This document shows positions 38,377-45,106 of a stretch of DNA of 45,106 nt, piece by piece. The notes under the pieces were generated by a model, which was not told the DNA's origin, did no database searches, and worked only from the letters and a program-made list of their open reading frames with translations. Every line of letters begins with the position of its first letter. Position 1 is the stretch's first letter. This stretch comes from a virus, in the IMG/VR virus record IMGVR_UViG_3300028802_000027, positions 1 to 45,106 of that record. The stretch is one strand, 5' to 3'. A program made the translations under genes and the position numbers.

Positions 38377-39585
38377 ATGGACAGCGGACCGCTCATCTTC
38401 TCGCCCCTGGGTCCGACCTACTGGAACCCGCTCGCGAACATCATCACACAGCCCGCCACGGGGCACTTCTACGCGGCGAACGGCGCGGTGATAAACCGCA
38501 TCAACGATCGGTTGCTGGTGGGCGCCTCCGCCACCGACCAGGACGGCGAGACCGGCAACCTGCACCGCTCCTGGCTCGGCCAGACAGCGGGCGGCGTCAA
38601 CCGCTACATGGACACCACTTCGGTGTTCGAGGTGCTCACCGTCCTGGGCAGCAACGTGGCGGCGGCGTTCGGTGCGCGCAGTCAGGACTATTCCAGCTCG
38701 GACGGTGTGTTCGCCATCACGGCGCACGCCAGCAATGACCGCGTCGGCGGCGAGCCCAACGCGTGGGGCATCTACAGCAGCGCTGTGCGGGTGTCGTCCG
38801 ACGCCAAATACACCGCCGGCTATGAGGTCGACGTCACCACCCTGCAGCCGAAGGTGAGGGCCAGCGCCTACAACGTCGTGCCCTACGGCGTGACCATCGG
38901 CTACTCGGTTGCGGCCGGCGGAGAGTCTGCGCTGCGCAGTGCCGGCGCCGACAGCGGGCTCACCGTATATCCAAGCAGCGTCGGCATCGCGTTCTTCACC
39001 GCCGGCACGGGCGTCAATCAGGCGGACCCGGTCGCCGGCACGGGTGCCGTTTGGGACAAAGGCATTGTTTTCCAGTCCAACTCCATTATCGGCACCGACG
39101 GCTCTCTCGGAGCCTGGGGCATCGCGATCGAGATGGCGAAGGGCCACAGCGTTGTGTGGGCCAACGACGTGGGCGACACCGACATCGGCGGGATGATCCG
39201 CAGCGACAACTCCTCCGGACAGTCCGACTATCAGCAGCGCGTCGTGTTCGGCGCCACACGGTTGCAGATCAAGGGGGTCGACACCGACCTCGTCACCGAG
39301 AAGATAGTGTTCGAGAACGCGGTGAAGACGATCGGTGGTGGCGCGATCACCAGCCACATCGTCTCGACGCCTGGGAGTGCCTCCAACCCGCCGGCCTTCT
39401 TCGCCGACGGTGCGGCCACCAACATCGACATTCAGCTGGCTGTCAAAGGCACCGGCACGGTGTGGCTCGGCACGGGCGTGGCGACGCCGACAACCCCCGC
39501 GTCGTTCGTTGCCAACAAGGCACTGAGGGTCAAAGACGGCACTGGGGCGACCTACTACATCCCCGTGATGGCGGCGCTCTGGTAA
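38377..39585 (+). CDS. Beta-rich fibre-like structural protein
   Basis: This 402-residue protein of short strands rich in Ser, Thr and Gly includes [40 protein letters not shown], and a C terminus [15 protein letters not shown]. That ending (a domain closing on ...YYIPVMAA(L)W) is common in phage fibre and hyaluronidase-like structural proteins. It is probably a receptor-binding or appendage protein. GAGGG precedes the start; the stop overlaps the next ATG. Confidence 0.6.
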   Translation: MDSGPLIFSPLGPTYWNPLANIITQPATGHFYAANGAVINRINDRLLVGASATDQDGETGNLHRSWLGQTAGGVNRYMDTTSVFEVLTVLGSNVAAAFGARSQDYSSSDGVFAITAHASNDRVGGEPNAWGIYSSAVRVSSDAKYTAGYEVDVTTLQPKVRASAYNVVPYGVTIGYSVAAGGESALRSAGADSGLTVYPSSVGIAFFTAGTGVNQADPVAGTGAVWDKGIVFQSNSIIGTDGSLGAWGIAIEMAKGHSVVWANDVGDTDIGGMIRSDNSSGQSDYQQRVVFGATRLQIKGVDTDLVTEKIVFENAVKTIGGGAITSHIVSTPGSASNPPAFFADGAATNIDIQLAVKGTGTVWLGTGVATPTTPASFVANKALRVKDGTGATYYIPVMAALW

Positions 39586-40676
39586 TGGCAAACTTCCAAA
39601 TTTCGGTTCCGTTCCACGGCATCAGTCCCAACTGGATCCACCGCAGAGACTTCGTCAGCTCGAACGGCGACTCTCTGTCCCTGCGCATGACATTGAAGGA
39701 GTCTGACGACCCCGACGCGGCGGCCGCCAACCTGACCGGGCTCACCGTCCCTGGCTTCCGGCTCACCGTGTGGCAGGACAGCTCGGGCGGTGCGTGGGAC
39801 TACGGCGGCGTGCAGAGCGGCCCCGGCACCACCCTGGCGCAGCTCGAGGGCATCGTCTCCAGCCTCTATCCCGGCACGGTCGACTTCGTCCTCGGGCTGG
39901 GCGGCATGGCCTCCTGGCCGAACCGGTGCGGGTTCGCCATCGACATCGTGCACAACGACAGCCTGCAGGACCGGCTCGCCGAGGGGATCCTGAGGCTGCG
40001 TGGCATCCCTGGCGCAATGGCCACAGGCATCGGTGCCCAGGCGCCACAGATCGTCATGGGCCCACCCGGCCCACCCGGACCGGCTGGCCCAGAGGGCGAC
40101 GTCGGCCCGGCCGGCGTGACAGGCTCCACGGGGCCCGCAGGCGCCACCGGATCCACAGGCGACCCCGGCCCAGTCGGCCCCACCGGCACAACCGGCCCAA
40201 CCGGCGCAACCGGTTCCACCGGTCCTGCAGGCCCCACCGGCAGCACGGGTGCCCCAGGCGCTACCGGTGCCACCGGTCCCACGGGCCCCACCGGCCCGGC
40301 CGGCACTTACACCGCGGGCGCCGGCATCGGCATCTCGGGCGGCACGATCTCCGCCGACGGGCAAATCTCGATCACCCCGACCACGGTCGGCACGATCACC
40401 CCGACCAACGCGACGCAGAGCTGTGTGGTCAACGTCGGCTCCAGCAACTGCGTGCTGACGGTGCAGCCGGGCTACGTGGGCCAGCACTTGCGGCTCGAGA
40501 TCAAACAGCCTGCCACGCCGAGGACTGTCTCCTTCGACAGCACGGTCATCTACGGCACCGACATCACGAGCTACACCGCCAGCGCGGTCGCCAACGCCCG
40601 CGACATGGTCATGCTGTTCTGCCCCGCCGGCACGACCTGGACGGTCGCGGCGATCGTCCACGGGTTCGCAGTGTGA
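39585..40676 (+). CDS. Collagen-like tail fibre protein
   Basis: The 363-residue protein has three parts: an N-terminal beta domain ([30 protein letters not shown]), a collagen-like Gly-X-Y block at about residues 158-243 ([20 protein letters not shown] and many GPT/GAT/GST triplets), and a C-terminal beta domain ([19 protein letters not shown]). Collagen blocks in phage fibres form rigid trimeric stems. The start at 39585 overlaps the preceding TAA; upstream in-frame codons are shadows of the preceding gene. Confidence 0.8.
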   Translation: MANFQISVPFHGISPNWIHRRDFVSSNGDSLSLRMTLKESDDPDAAAANLTGLTVPGFRLTVWQDSSGGAWDYGGVQSGPGTTLAQLEGIVSSLYPGTVDFVLGLGGMASWPNRCGFAIDIVHNDSLQDRLAEGILRLRGIPGAMATGIGAQAPQIVMGPPGPPGPAGPEGDVGPAGVTGSTGPAGATGSTGDPGPVGPTGTTGPTGATGSTGPAGPTGSTGAPGATGATGPTGPTGPAGTYTAGAGIGISGGTISADGQISITPTTVGTITPTNATQSCVVNVGSSNCVLTVQPGYVGQHLRLEIKQPATPRTVSFDSTVIYGTDITSYTASAVANARDMVMLFCPAGTTWTVAAIVHGFAV

Positions 40677-40837
40677 TGGACCAGGAAACCGAGCAGCGGA
40701 TCGCCGAGCTGCGGATGTTCCTGCACGACACGCGGGAACGGGTGGTGAAGCTGGAGGAGCATGTGCGGGCCCTACGCGCCGCGAACGAAGCCTGGGCGCG
40801 TGAACAGGCGCAGCTGAACTGGGAGGCGCAGCGGTAG
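40676..40837 (+). CDS. Small coiled-coil protein, 53 residues
   Basis: The frame [20 protein letters not shown] and onward is one amphipathic coiled coil (RVVKLEEHVRALRAANEAW). The ATG lies in a TGATG overlap after the collagen fibre gene. It may be a fibre chaperone or trimerisation helper; no signal peptide or membrane segment is present. No family was recognised. Confidence 0.6.
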   Translation: MDQETEQRIAELRMFLHDTRERVVKLEEHVRALRAANEAWAREQAQLNWEAQR

Positions 40838-42372
40838 TGCCGGCGCCGTTCTCCCCGCTGCTGATCGGCGCCGACACCCCGCCGCCGGAAGAGCAGGGCT
40901 ATCGACCAACAATCAATCCGCTGGTCATTCCGGCGACGCAGACGCCATCCCTGGCGGAGGGGTGGCAGGGCAACTTCAACGCGCTGTCCCAGTGGTATCG
41001 CGACCAGCAGCAGAAATCATACGACCTGGGGCTGGCCGACCCAGAGACCGGGTGGCCCACCCCGAAGGGAACGCGCGAGGCCGCCACTGCCGCCGCCACG
41101 AATCTCGTCATGGGCTCTGTCGCGCCCAAGGGCGTGGCAGATCGCATCTCCACCCGAGTGCCCACCGCCGTCGGTCAGACGATCGATCCGCACAGCACGG
41201 CAGACCTCCGGGTCGGCCTGGACAGCTCGCGGGCCTCAGGCGAGGCCTATGCCAAGAACGCCGACATCATCAACGGCTACTCCGACGTCCCGACCCAGCG
41301 GCTGCGCAACGCCGACAGCATCAGCGAGAAGCTGGTCAACCATGTGCAGGAGAACCTGACCCATCTGCACGACGCGATGCCGCCTGAGATCCGCGCCAGG
41401 GCGATGCAGTGGTATGACGGCGCCAACACCATCGCCCACGACTGGGCTCAGAAATACGGTCTGTCGCCGCGCGCCACCGCCGGCACCCTGGCCTCTCTGT
41501 CGCCGCAGAAGGACTGGTTCCAGAACGTCGACCTCGCGCGCCGGGTGATCGAGACCCGAGCGAGCCAGGGCAACACGCGCATGACGCCCGAGATGGATCC
41601 GCATCTGCAGCGCTACGTCGACATGCAGAAGGTGCCCGTCGACCGTGAGCGGTTGCAGGCGACGGTGGATGACTTCCGCCGCGGCAAGCCGCTGGGCGAC
41701 ATCACGGACCCACGCGAGCAGGCGATGTGGATCAGGGCCTTTGACGAGGCGCACAACCCGCGCAGCTACCCAATCATCACGCCCGAAGGCGGCACATCAG
41801 GCACCGCGGTGACCGGCACGGGCGCGCCGCAGCGCATCGGCTGGGGATCGTTCAACGAGATCGCCAAGGCCAACAGCGTGCTGAACAACGACAGCTTGCC
41901 CAACATCTCGTCCGCGATGGGCGGCAACCACAAGGTCAGGAACTTCTACAACAACATCATCGCGCCGAACGCGCCGCACGGTGACGTCACCATCGACACC
42001 CACGCCATCGCTGCAGGCCACATGCGGCCCCTGGCAGGCTCGGACCCGGAGGTAAGCGCCGGGCTCGGACTGACCGGCTCCTCGTCCGCACAGACCGGCT
42101 CGAGAGGGCTGTATGGGCTCTATGCCGAGGGCTATCGGCGGGCGGCCGCCCAGGCCGGTATCCTGCCGCGCCAGATGCAGTCGGTGACCTGGGAAGGCGT
42201 CCGGGGTTTGTTCTCGCCAGAACAGAAGCGAAATGTTAAATTCGTTGCTGACATGAAGGAACTCTGGAGCCAATACGGAAAAGGAACAACAGATGCCAGA
42301 ACCACCAGAGAGCGAGTCAGCCAAGCTGCGGGAGGCATTAACCCCCCTGAGTGGTGGCGACCCGGTCCTTAA
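40837..42372 (+). CDS. Large virion-associated protein, DUF7178-like core possible
   Basis: The 511-residue protein starts at GTG in a TAGTG overlap. A helical core includes HDAMPPEIRARAMQWYDGAN, KYGLSPRATAGTLASLSPQK with DWFQNVDLARRVIE, and VRNFYNNIIAPNAPHGDVTI followed by DTHAIAAGHM. This combination (an alpha-helical 'SPQ-x-W-x-N' segment and a VTIDTHA segment) resembles a domain seen in phage and plant-type DUF7178 proteins, perhaps a DNA-binding or nuclease fold. The name is given with low confidence. It could be another ejected protein. Confidence 0.5.
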   Translation: MPAPFSPLLIGADTPPPEEQGYRPTINPLVIPATQTPSLAEGWQGNFNALSQWYRDQQQKSYDLGLADPETGWPTPKGTREAATAAATNLVMGSVAPKGVADRISTRVPTAVGQTIDPHSTADLRVGLDSSRASGEAYAKNADIINGYSDVPTQRLRNADSISEKLVNHVQENLTHLHDAMPPEIRARAMQWYDGANTIAHDWAQKYGLSPRATAGTLASLSPQKDWFQNVDLARRVIETRASQGNTRMTPEMDPHLQRYVDMQKVPVDRERLQATVDDFRRGKPLGDITDPREQAMWIRAFDEAHNPRSYPIITPEGGTSGTAVTGTGAPQRIGWGSFNEIAKANSVLNNDSLPNISSAMGGNHKVRNFYNNIIAPNAPHGDVTIDTHAIAAGHMRPLAGSDPEVSAGLGLTGSSSAQTGSRGLYGLYAEGYRRAAAQAGILPRQMQSVTWEGVRGLFSPEQKRNVKFVADMKELWSQYGKGTTDARTTRERVSQAAGGINPPEWWRPGP

Positions 42373-42523
42373 AAGCATGCTGGAGGCGGGCGGCCCGCTG
42401 ACCCGCGATCGTTATCTCGACCTCGCCTGGGGCGGCGACAAGCCAGACGAGTGGACGGCCGAGCACGAGCTGGAGGTGCCTGAGCCGCTGCGCGATCCCA
42501 GCAAGGTCGGACAGACCGACTGA
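42293..42523 (+). CDS. Hypothetical acidic protein, 76 residues
   Basis: The start ATG has AAGGA 9 nt upstream and overlaps the preceding gene by 80 nt in another frame. The product is acidic (MPEPPESESAKLREALTPLS, DEWTAEHELEVPEPL). Its stop overlaps the next ATG (TGATG). No family was recognised. Confidence 0.55.
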   Translation: MPEPPESESAKLREALTPLSGGDPVLKSMLEAGGPLTRDRYLDLAWGGDKPDEWTAEHELEVPEPLRDPSKVGQTD

Positions 42524-44004
42524 TGTCGGCAACGCAGGCGAAACCGCAGGCCAAGCTTCGCCCGATCCCCCTGGTCGCGGAAAGCTACCAGCTCGCCTCG
42601 AGCGCTGCGTCCAGCACACAGCTGCTGAACCTCTACCCCGAGAAGATGCCAGACGGCGCGCGGTCGGCGTTCATCCTCAAGAGCACGCCAGGGCTCGAGG
42701 AGTGGACCACCATCGGCACCGGACCGATCCTGGCCAGCGCCACACTGGCCGGCGCGCTGTGGGTCGTGTCGGGCACACAAGCCTGGGTGAAACCGGACAA
42801 TCTCGGCCCGGCCATTCTGCTGGGCGATGTCGGCACTGCGGTAGGCGGCGGGGGGGATGCAGTCAGCGGAACCGTCACGATCGCGGTCGGTTTGACGGGT
42901 GTCGTGTTCTGCGTTCCGCCGCGCGCGTATGTCGCGAACTTTGACACCGTGACGCCGACATTCAACCAAATCACCACCGGCACACCGGCCGGCGAAGGAT
43001 GGCCCACTGAGGGCGCCAGCTCGGTCTGCTATTTGGATGGCTACTACATTTTCACCAGCTTCACCGGAACCTACTTCTTCACCTCCAGGCTGCTTGATCC
43101 GCTGGCCTACGACAGCCTGTCGTTCGTCTACATTTCGACGGAAGTGGACTACGTCGAACAGTGTGTGGCCCACAACGGCGAACTGTGGTTGTTCGGGCAG
43201 AACATGGTGCGGATCTGGCACCAGACCGGCAGCAAGGATAATCCGTTCGAGCCGCGTGTCGGCGGCCTCATACCGCACGGCTACGGCGCGCGCAGAACCA
43301 TCCAAAGTTTGGACGGAAGTCTGTGGTGGCTGGGCGTCGACAACATCGTCTATCGCTCCAAAGGCTACACCGCCGAACGCGTATCAAACCACGCGATTGA
43401 GGAGGTGCTGAGCGACTACAACGGCGGGTTCCTGCGCACCGCTTCGGCCTGCGGCTATATGTTCGACGGCCACGCGTTCTATGCGCTGTCGCTGCCGCTC
43501 GCGGACGCCGGCCGCACGTTCGTGTTCGACGCCGCGACGGACAAATGGCACGAGCGCAACAGCTCGTCTGACGGAATCGGCCGCTGGAACATCAACACCA
43601 GCTCGCAGCTGAGCGCGCGGACTGTGCTGGGGTCGAGCGTCAACGGTCAGATCTTCCATCAGAAGATGTCCGTCATCACAGAGAACGGGGTGCACCTTCC
43701 GCGCACTGCCGCACTGCCGATGATCATCGCGCACGGGGCGCGGTCGTTCATGAACTTTGTCGAGATCGAGATGGAGGTCGGCACGCCCCTGGCGTCCACC
43801 GGAGTGGCGCTGCACTGGTCCGACGACGGCGGCGTCACGTTCACACCGACCCGATCGCTCCCGACGCTGGGTCTGGGACGCACCAGGGCACGCGTGCGCG
43901 CAACACGCCTGGGAAGCTTCCGACAGCGCATCCTGCGCATCATCTCGCCGCGCGCCATTACCATATACGCGGTCGACGCCGACATCGACGGAGGCATCAC
44001 CTAG
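42523..44004 (+). CDS. P22 gp10-like tail / packaged-DNA stabilisation protein
   Basis: The 493-residue protein matches the phage stabilisation (gp10) family: SSTQLLNLYPEKMPDGARSA, LKSTPGLEEWTTIG, YLDGYYIFTSFTG, VAHNGELWLFGQNMVRIWHQ with TGSKDNPFEPRVGGLIPHG, and AATDKWHERNS. Gp10 forms the hub that joins the gp4 ring to the tail needle and spikes and holds packaged DNA in. Its position after the fibre genes and before the last tail gene fits. This is strong support for a P22-like tail. Confidence 0.85.
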   Translation: MSATQAKPQAKLRPIPLVAESYQLASSAASSTQLLNLYPEKMPDGARSAFILKSTPGLEEWTTIGTGPILASATLAGALWVVSGTQAWVKPDNLGPAILLGDVGTAVGGGGDAVSGTVTIAVGLTGVVFCVPPRAYVANFDTVTPTFNQITTGTPAGEGWPTEGASSVCYLDGYYIFTSFTGTYFFTSRLLDPLAYDSLSFVYISTEVDYVEQCVAHNGELWLFGQNMVRIWHQTGSKDNPFEPRVGGLIPHGYGARRTIQSLDGSLWWLGVDNIVYRSKGYTAERVSNHAIEEVLSDYNGGFLRTASACGYMFDGHAFYALSLPLADAGRTFVFDAATDKWHERNSSSDGIGRWNINTSSQLSARTVLGSSVNGQIFHQKMSVITENGVHLPRTAALPMIIAHGARSFMNFVEIEMEVGTPLASTGVALHWSDDGGVTFTPTRSLPTLGLGRTRARVRATRLGSFRQRILRIISPRAITIYAVDADIDGGIT

Positions 44005-44495
44005 TGGCGCGACAGGCCCCGACCGAGCCACCGACCGGGGGCGCTCAGCTCACCACCGCGTGGCGCGACTACCTCGCAGGGATCGGCGACGGCTACGGCG
44101 TCAGCGACGGCTCGACCGCACCGCCAGGGCGTATTGGTCAGTTCGACATCGTGGCCGGCGGCCCGATCAGCCTGACCTCCAACGTGCTGACCAACATCGT
44201 CAGCATGGGCGTGACCGCAGGCGACTATGAGGCCTGGGGCAATATCCAATTCACACCGACCGGCGCTGCTGTCCCCACGGTGGTCCTGGCGGGCGTCGGG
44301 ATCGCATCGGGTGTAGCAACGGACTACGCACAGATCGCCGCCACCATGCCGTCGCTGCAGCTGCAGCGGCTCCCCACGCCGGTCGTCCGGTTCAATCTGG
44401 ATGAGAACGGCATCCTCTACCTGATCGGCCGGTCGGTGTTCACGGGCGGCGCGCTCTCCGCAGTAGGAACGCTCAGCGTCCGACGCATCCGCTAA
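44004..44495 (+). CDS. Tail-fibre-type protein, full copy
   Basis: The 163-residue protein starts at GTG in a TAGTG overlap. The N terminus is charged (TTAWRDYLAGIGDGYG); then comes LTSNVLTNIVSMGVTAGDYE followed by AWGNIQFTP, the 'nv-si-lt-aGdyd-vwGni' pattern at the distal ends of many phage fibre proteins, and a beta-rich end with RTL-like strands (GTLSVRRIR). The last 85 residues are duplicated at 1-258 with a few substitutions. Confidence 0.75.
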   Translation: MARQAPTEPPTGGAQLTTAWRDYLAGIGDGYGVSDGSTAPPGRIGQFDIVAGGPISLTSNVLTNIVSMGVTAGDYEAWGNIQFTPTGAAVPTVVLAGVGIASGVATDYAQIAATMPSLQLQRLPTPVVRFNLDENGILYLIGRSVFTGGALSAVGTLSVRRIR

Positions 44496-44508
44496 CCTCG
44501 AGGAACCC

Positions 44509-45063
44509 ATGCAGAACTTCACGCTACTCGGCACCGTCGACGTGCTGCCGCTCCAGCTCGACCTGCAGCGGCACCCCGAATTGTGGAACCAACACACTGG
44601 CCGCACCGCGCACGAAGGCTCGCCGCACGCCCAGGTCTCTGACATCTGGCTGCGCTGGCGGCCGGAGGAACAGCTGAAGGAGGCGGCCAACTACAACGAA
44701 CCTTTCGCCGAGTTCTGCTGGTATCCCGCCATGGCGCAGCTGCCGAGCGTGCGCCGGATCCTGATGGACACGATGACCAGGATCGGCGGCACCGCACTGG
44801 GCGGCACGTTGATCACCAGGATCCCGCCGGGCTGTCAGGTCAAGCCGCACACCGACCAGGACGGCTGGCACGCGAGCTACTACCGGACGAAAGTCTACTG
44901 CGTGATTCGCACCAACCCGCGCGCGGTCAACATCACCGGAGGCGAGGCCTACACGCCCAACGTCGGCGATGTGTTCAGCTTCGATAACCTGCTGACGCAC
45001 GCCGTGATCAACGACGGCGACACAGACCGCGTGACGATGATGATGGCTCTCAGGGCCGACTGA
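44509..45063 (+). CDS. 2OG-Fe(II) dioxygenase, second copy
   Basis: The protein is 184 residues and nearly identical to the product of 272-826, with the same His114, Asp116, His164 and Arg174. Differences cluster at residues 36-42 (HEGSPHAQV against HAGSPHSEV) and 76-78 (AQL against ALL). Most nucleotide changes are silent, so both copies evolved under selection for function. In a circular map the two would be the same locus. Confidence 0.8.
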   Translation: MQNFTLLGTVDVLPLQLDLQRHPELWNQHTGRTAHEGSPHAQVSDIWLRWRPEEQLKEAANYNEPFAEFCWYPAMAQLPSVRRILMDTMTRIGGTALGGTLITRIPPGCQVKPHTDQDGWHASYYRTKVYCVIRTNPRAVNITGGEAYTPNVGDVFSFDNLLTHAVINDGDTDRVTMMMALRAD

Positions 45064-45106
45064 TGACGGTATTCCGCCCAGGGCTGGCAGAGCCCGAAGC
45101 CGAGGT
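45063..45106 (+). CDS. Cupin protein, 5' fragment at the window end
   Basis: The first 44 bases repeat the start of the cupin gene at 826 (TGATG overlap with the dioxygenase stop). The frame begins MTVFRPGLAEPEAE and is cut by the window edge. Confidence 0.75.
   Translation, partial: MTVFRPGLAEPEAE

Larger units (their letters stand above)
44238..45106. repeat. Right copy of the 869-bp near-identical end repeat
   Basis: This is the partner of bases 1-869 at an offset of 44237 bases. It contains the end of the tail gene, a full copy of the dioxygenase gene, and the first 44 bases of the cupin gene. It stops only because the window ends. Confidence 0.9.

Noticed and set aside
38374-39591. 405-residue minus-strand frame opposite a fibre gene
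   Set aside because: Shadow of the 38377-39585 fibre gene; Arg/His/Asp-rich and lacking a start context.
1-45106. Integrase, attachment site, tRNA genes or host-derived flank
   Set aside because: No tyrosine or serine recombinase motif, no tRNA cloverleaf and no chromosomal gene block was seen by eye. This limits but does not exclude a temperate lifestyle.

Overview
This GC-rich window is essentially one complete tailed-phage genome. Short-tail (podovirus) morphology is inferred from a P22-like set: portal, gp4-like head-tail adaptor, gp10-like tail stabiliser, three consecutive DNA-ejection proteins, and terminase small and large subunits. These are combined with an N4 gp56-like (DUF4043-type) coat protein and collagen-like fibres. 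The first 869 bases recur, about 96% identical, as the last 869 bases, so the genome unit is about 44.2 kb and the window wraps past its own start. No integrase, RNA polymerase, DNA polymerase or tRNA was recognised. An alphaproteobacterial host is likely from GC content and families such as DUF3309, but this is inference.

Layout: 1-1161 end of the tail module (tail protein fragment, 2OG-Fe(II) dioxygenase, cupin); 1167-5967 ejection proteins, one starting at ATT and one carrying a SleB-type wall hydrolase; 5964-8658 leftward genes for a tiny secreted peptide, a secreted ClpP-like protein and a TIM-barrel glycosidase; 8886-9210 a lipoprotein and a small protein; 9207-10908 leftward recombination genes (YqaJ-type exonuclease, ERF annealing protein); 10944-11718 VRR-NUC nuclease and small ORFs; 12105-14866 a leftward operon of ten genes with overlapping stops and starts, ending in an IS110-transposase-like HhH protein. 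At 14887-14961 is a divergent control region with a perfect 14-bp palindrome, then a rightward early operon (ribbon-helix-helix protein, small genes, primase-helicase). From 18903 to 23640 small orphan genes are embedded in large repeat arrays. From 23770 come NusG-like, DUF3309, terminase, portal, scaffold, coat, fibre and tail genes to 44495, followed by the second copy of the end repeat.

The outstanding feature is an apparently undescribed array system at 11729-12104 (- strand), 19143-22650 (+) and 23010-23640 (-). Two degenerate boxes alternate: A (GAGCAGCCG, GAGCCG, or GATCGAGCCG/GATCGAGACG) and B (GAGnGnnCCG, most often GAGGGGTCCG). Nearly every pair is separated by exactly 8 nt of variable sequence. 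I count roughly 80 B boxes by eye. The arrays always lie on the strand of the neighbouring gene. They fill the intergenic space from inside the stop codon of one gene to the start codon of the next, and in two genes run into the coding sequence. Their function is unknown; RNA-level regulation, a protein-binding array or a gene-cassette junction system are all possible.

How the genes work together: a ribbon-helix-helix protein probably controls divergent early promoters; primase-helicase plus ERF/YqaJ/VRR-NUC serve replication and recombination; late genes build a P22-like particle whose fibres and ejected proteins carry polysaccharide- and peptidoglycan-degrading domains; a Tlde1-like enzyme and small membrane/lipoproteins are lysis candidates.
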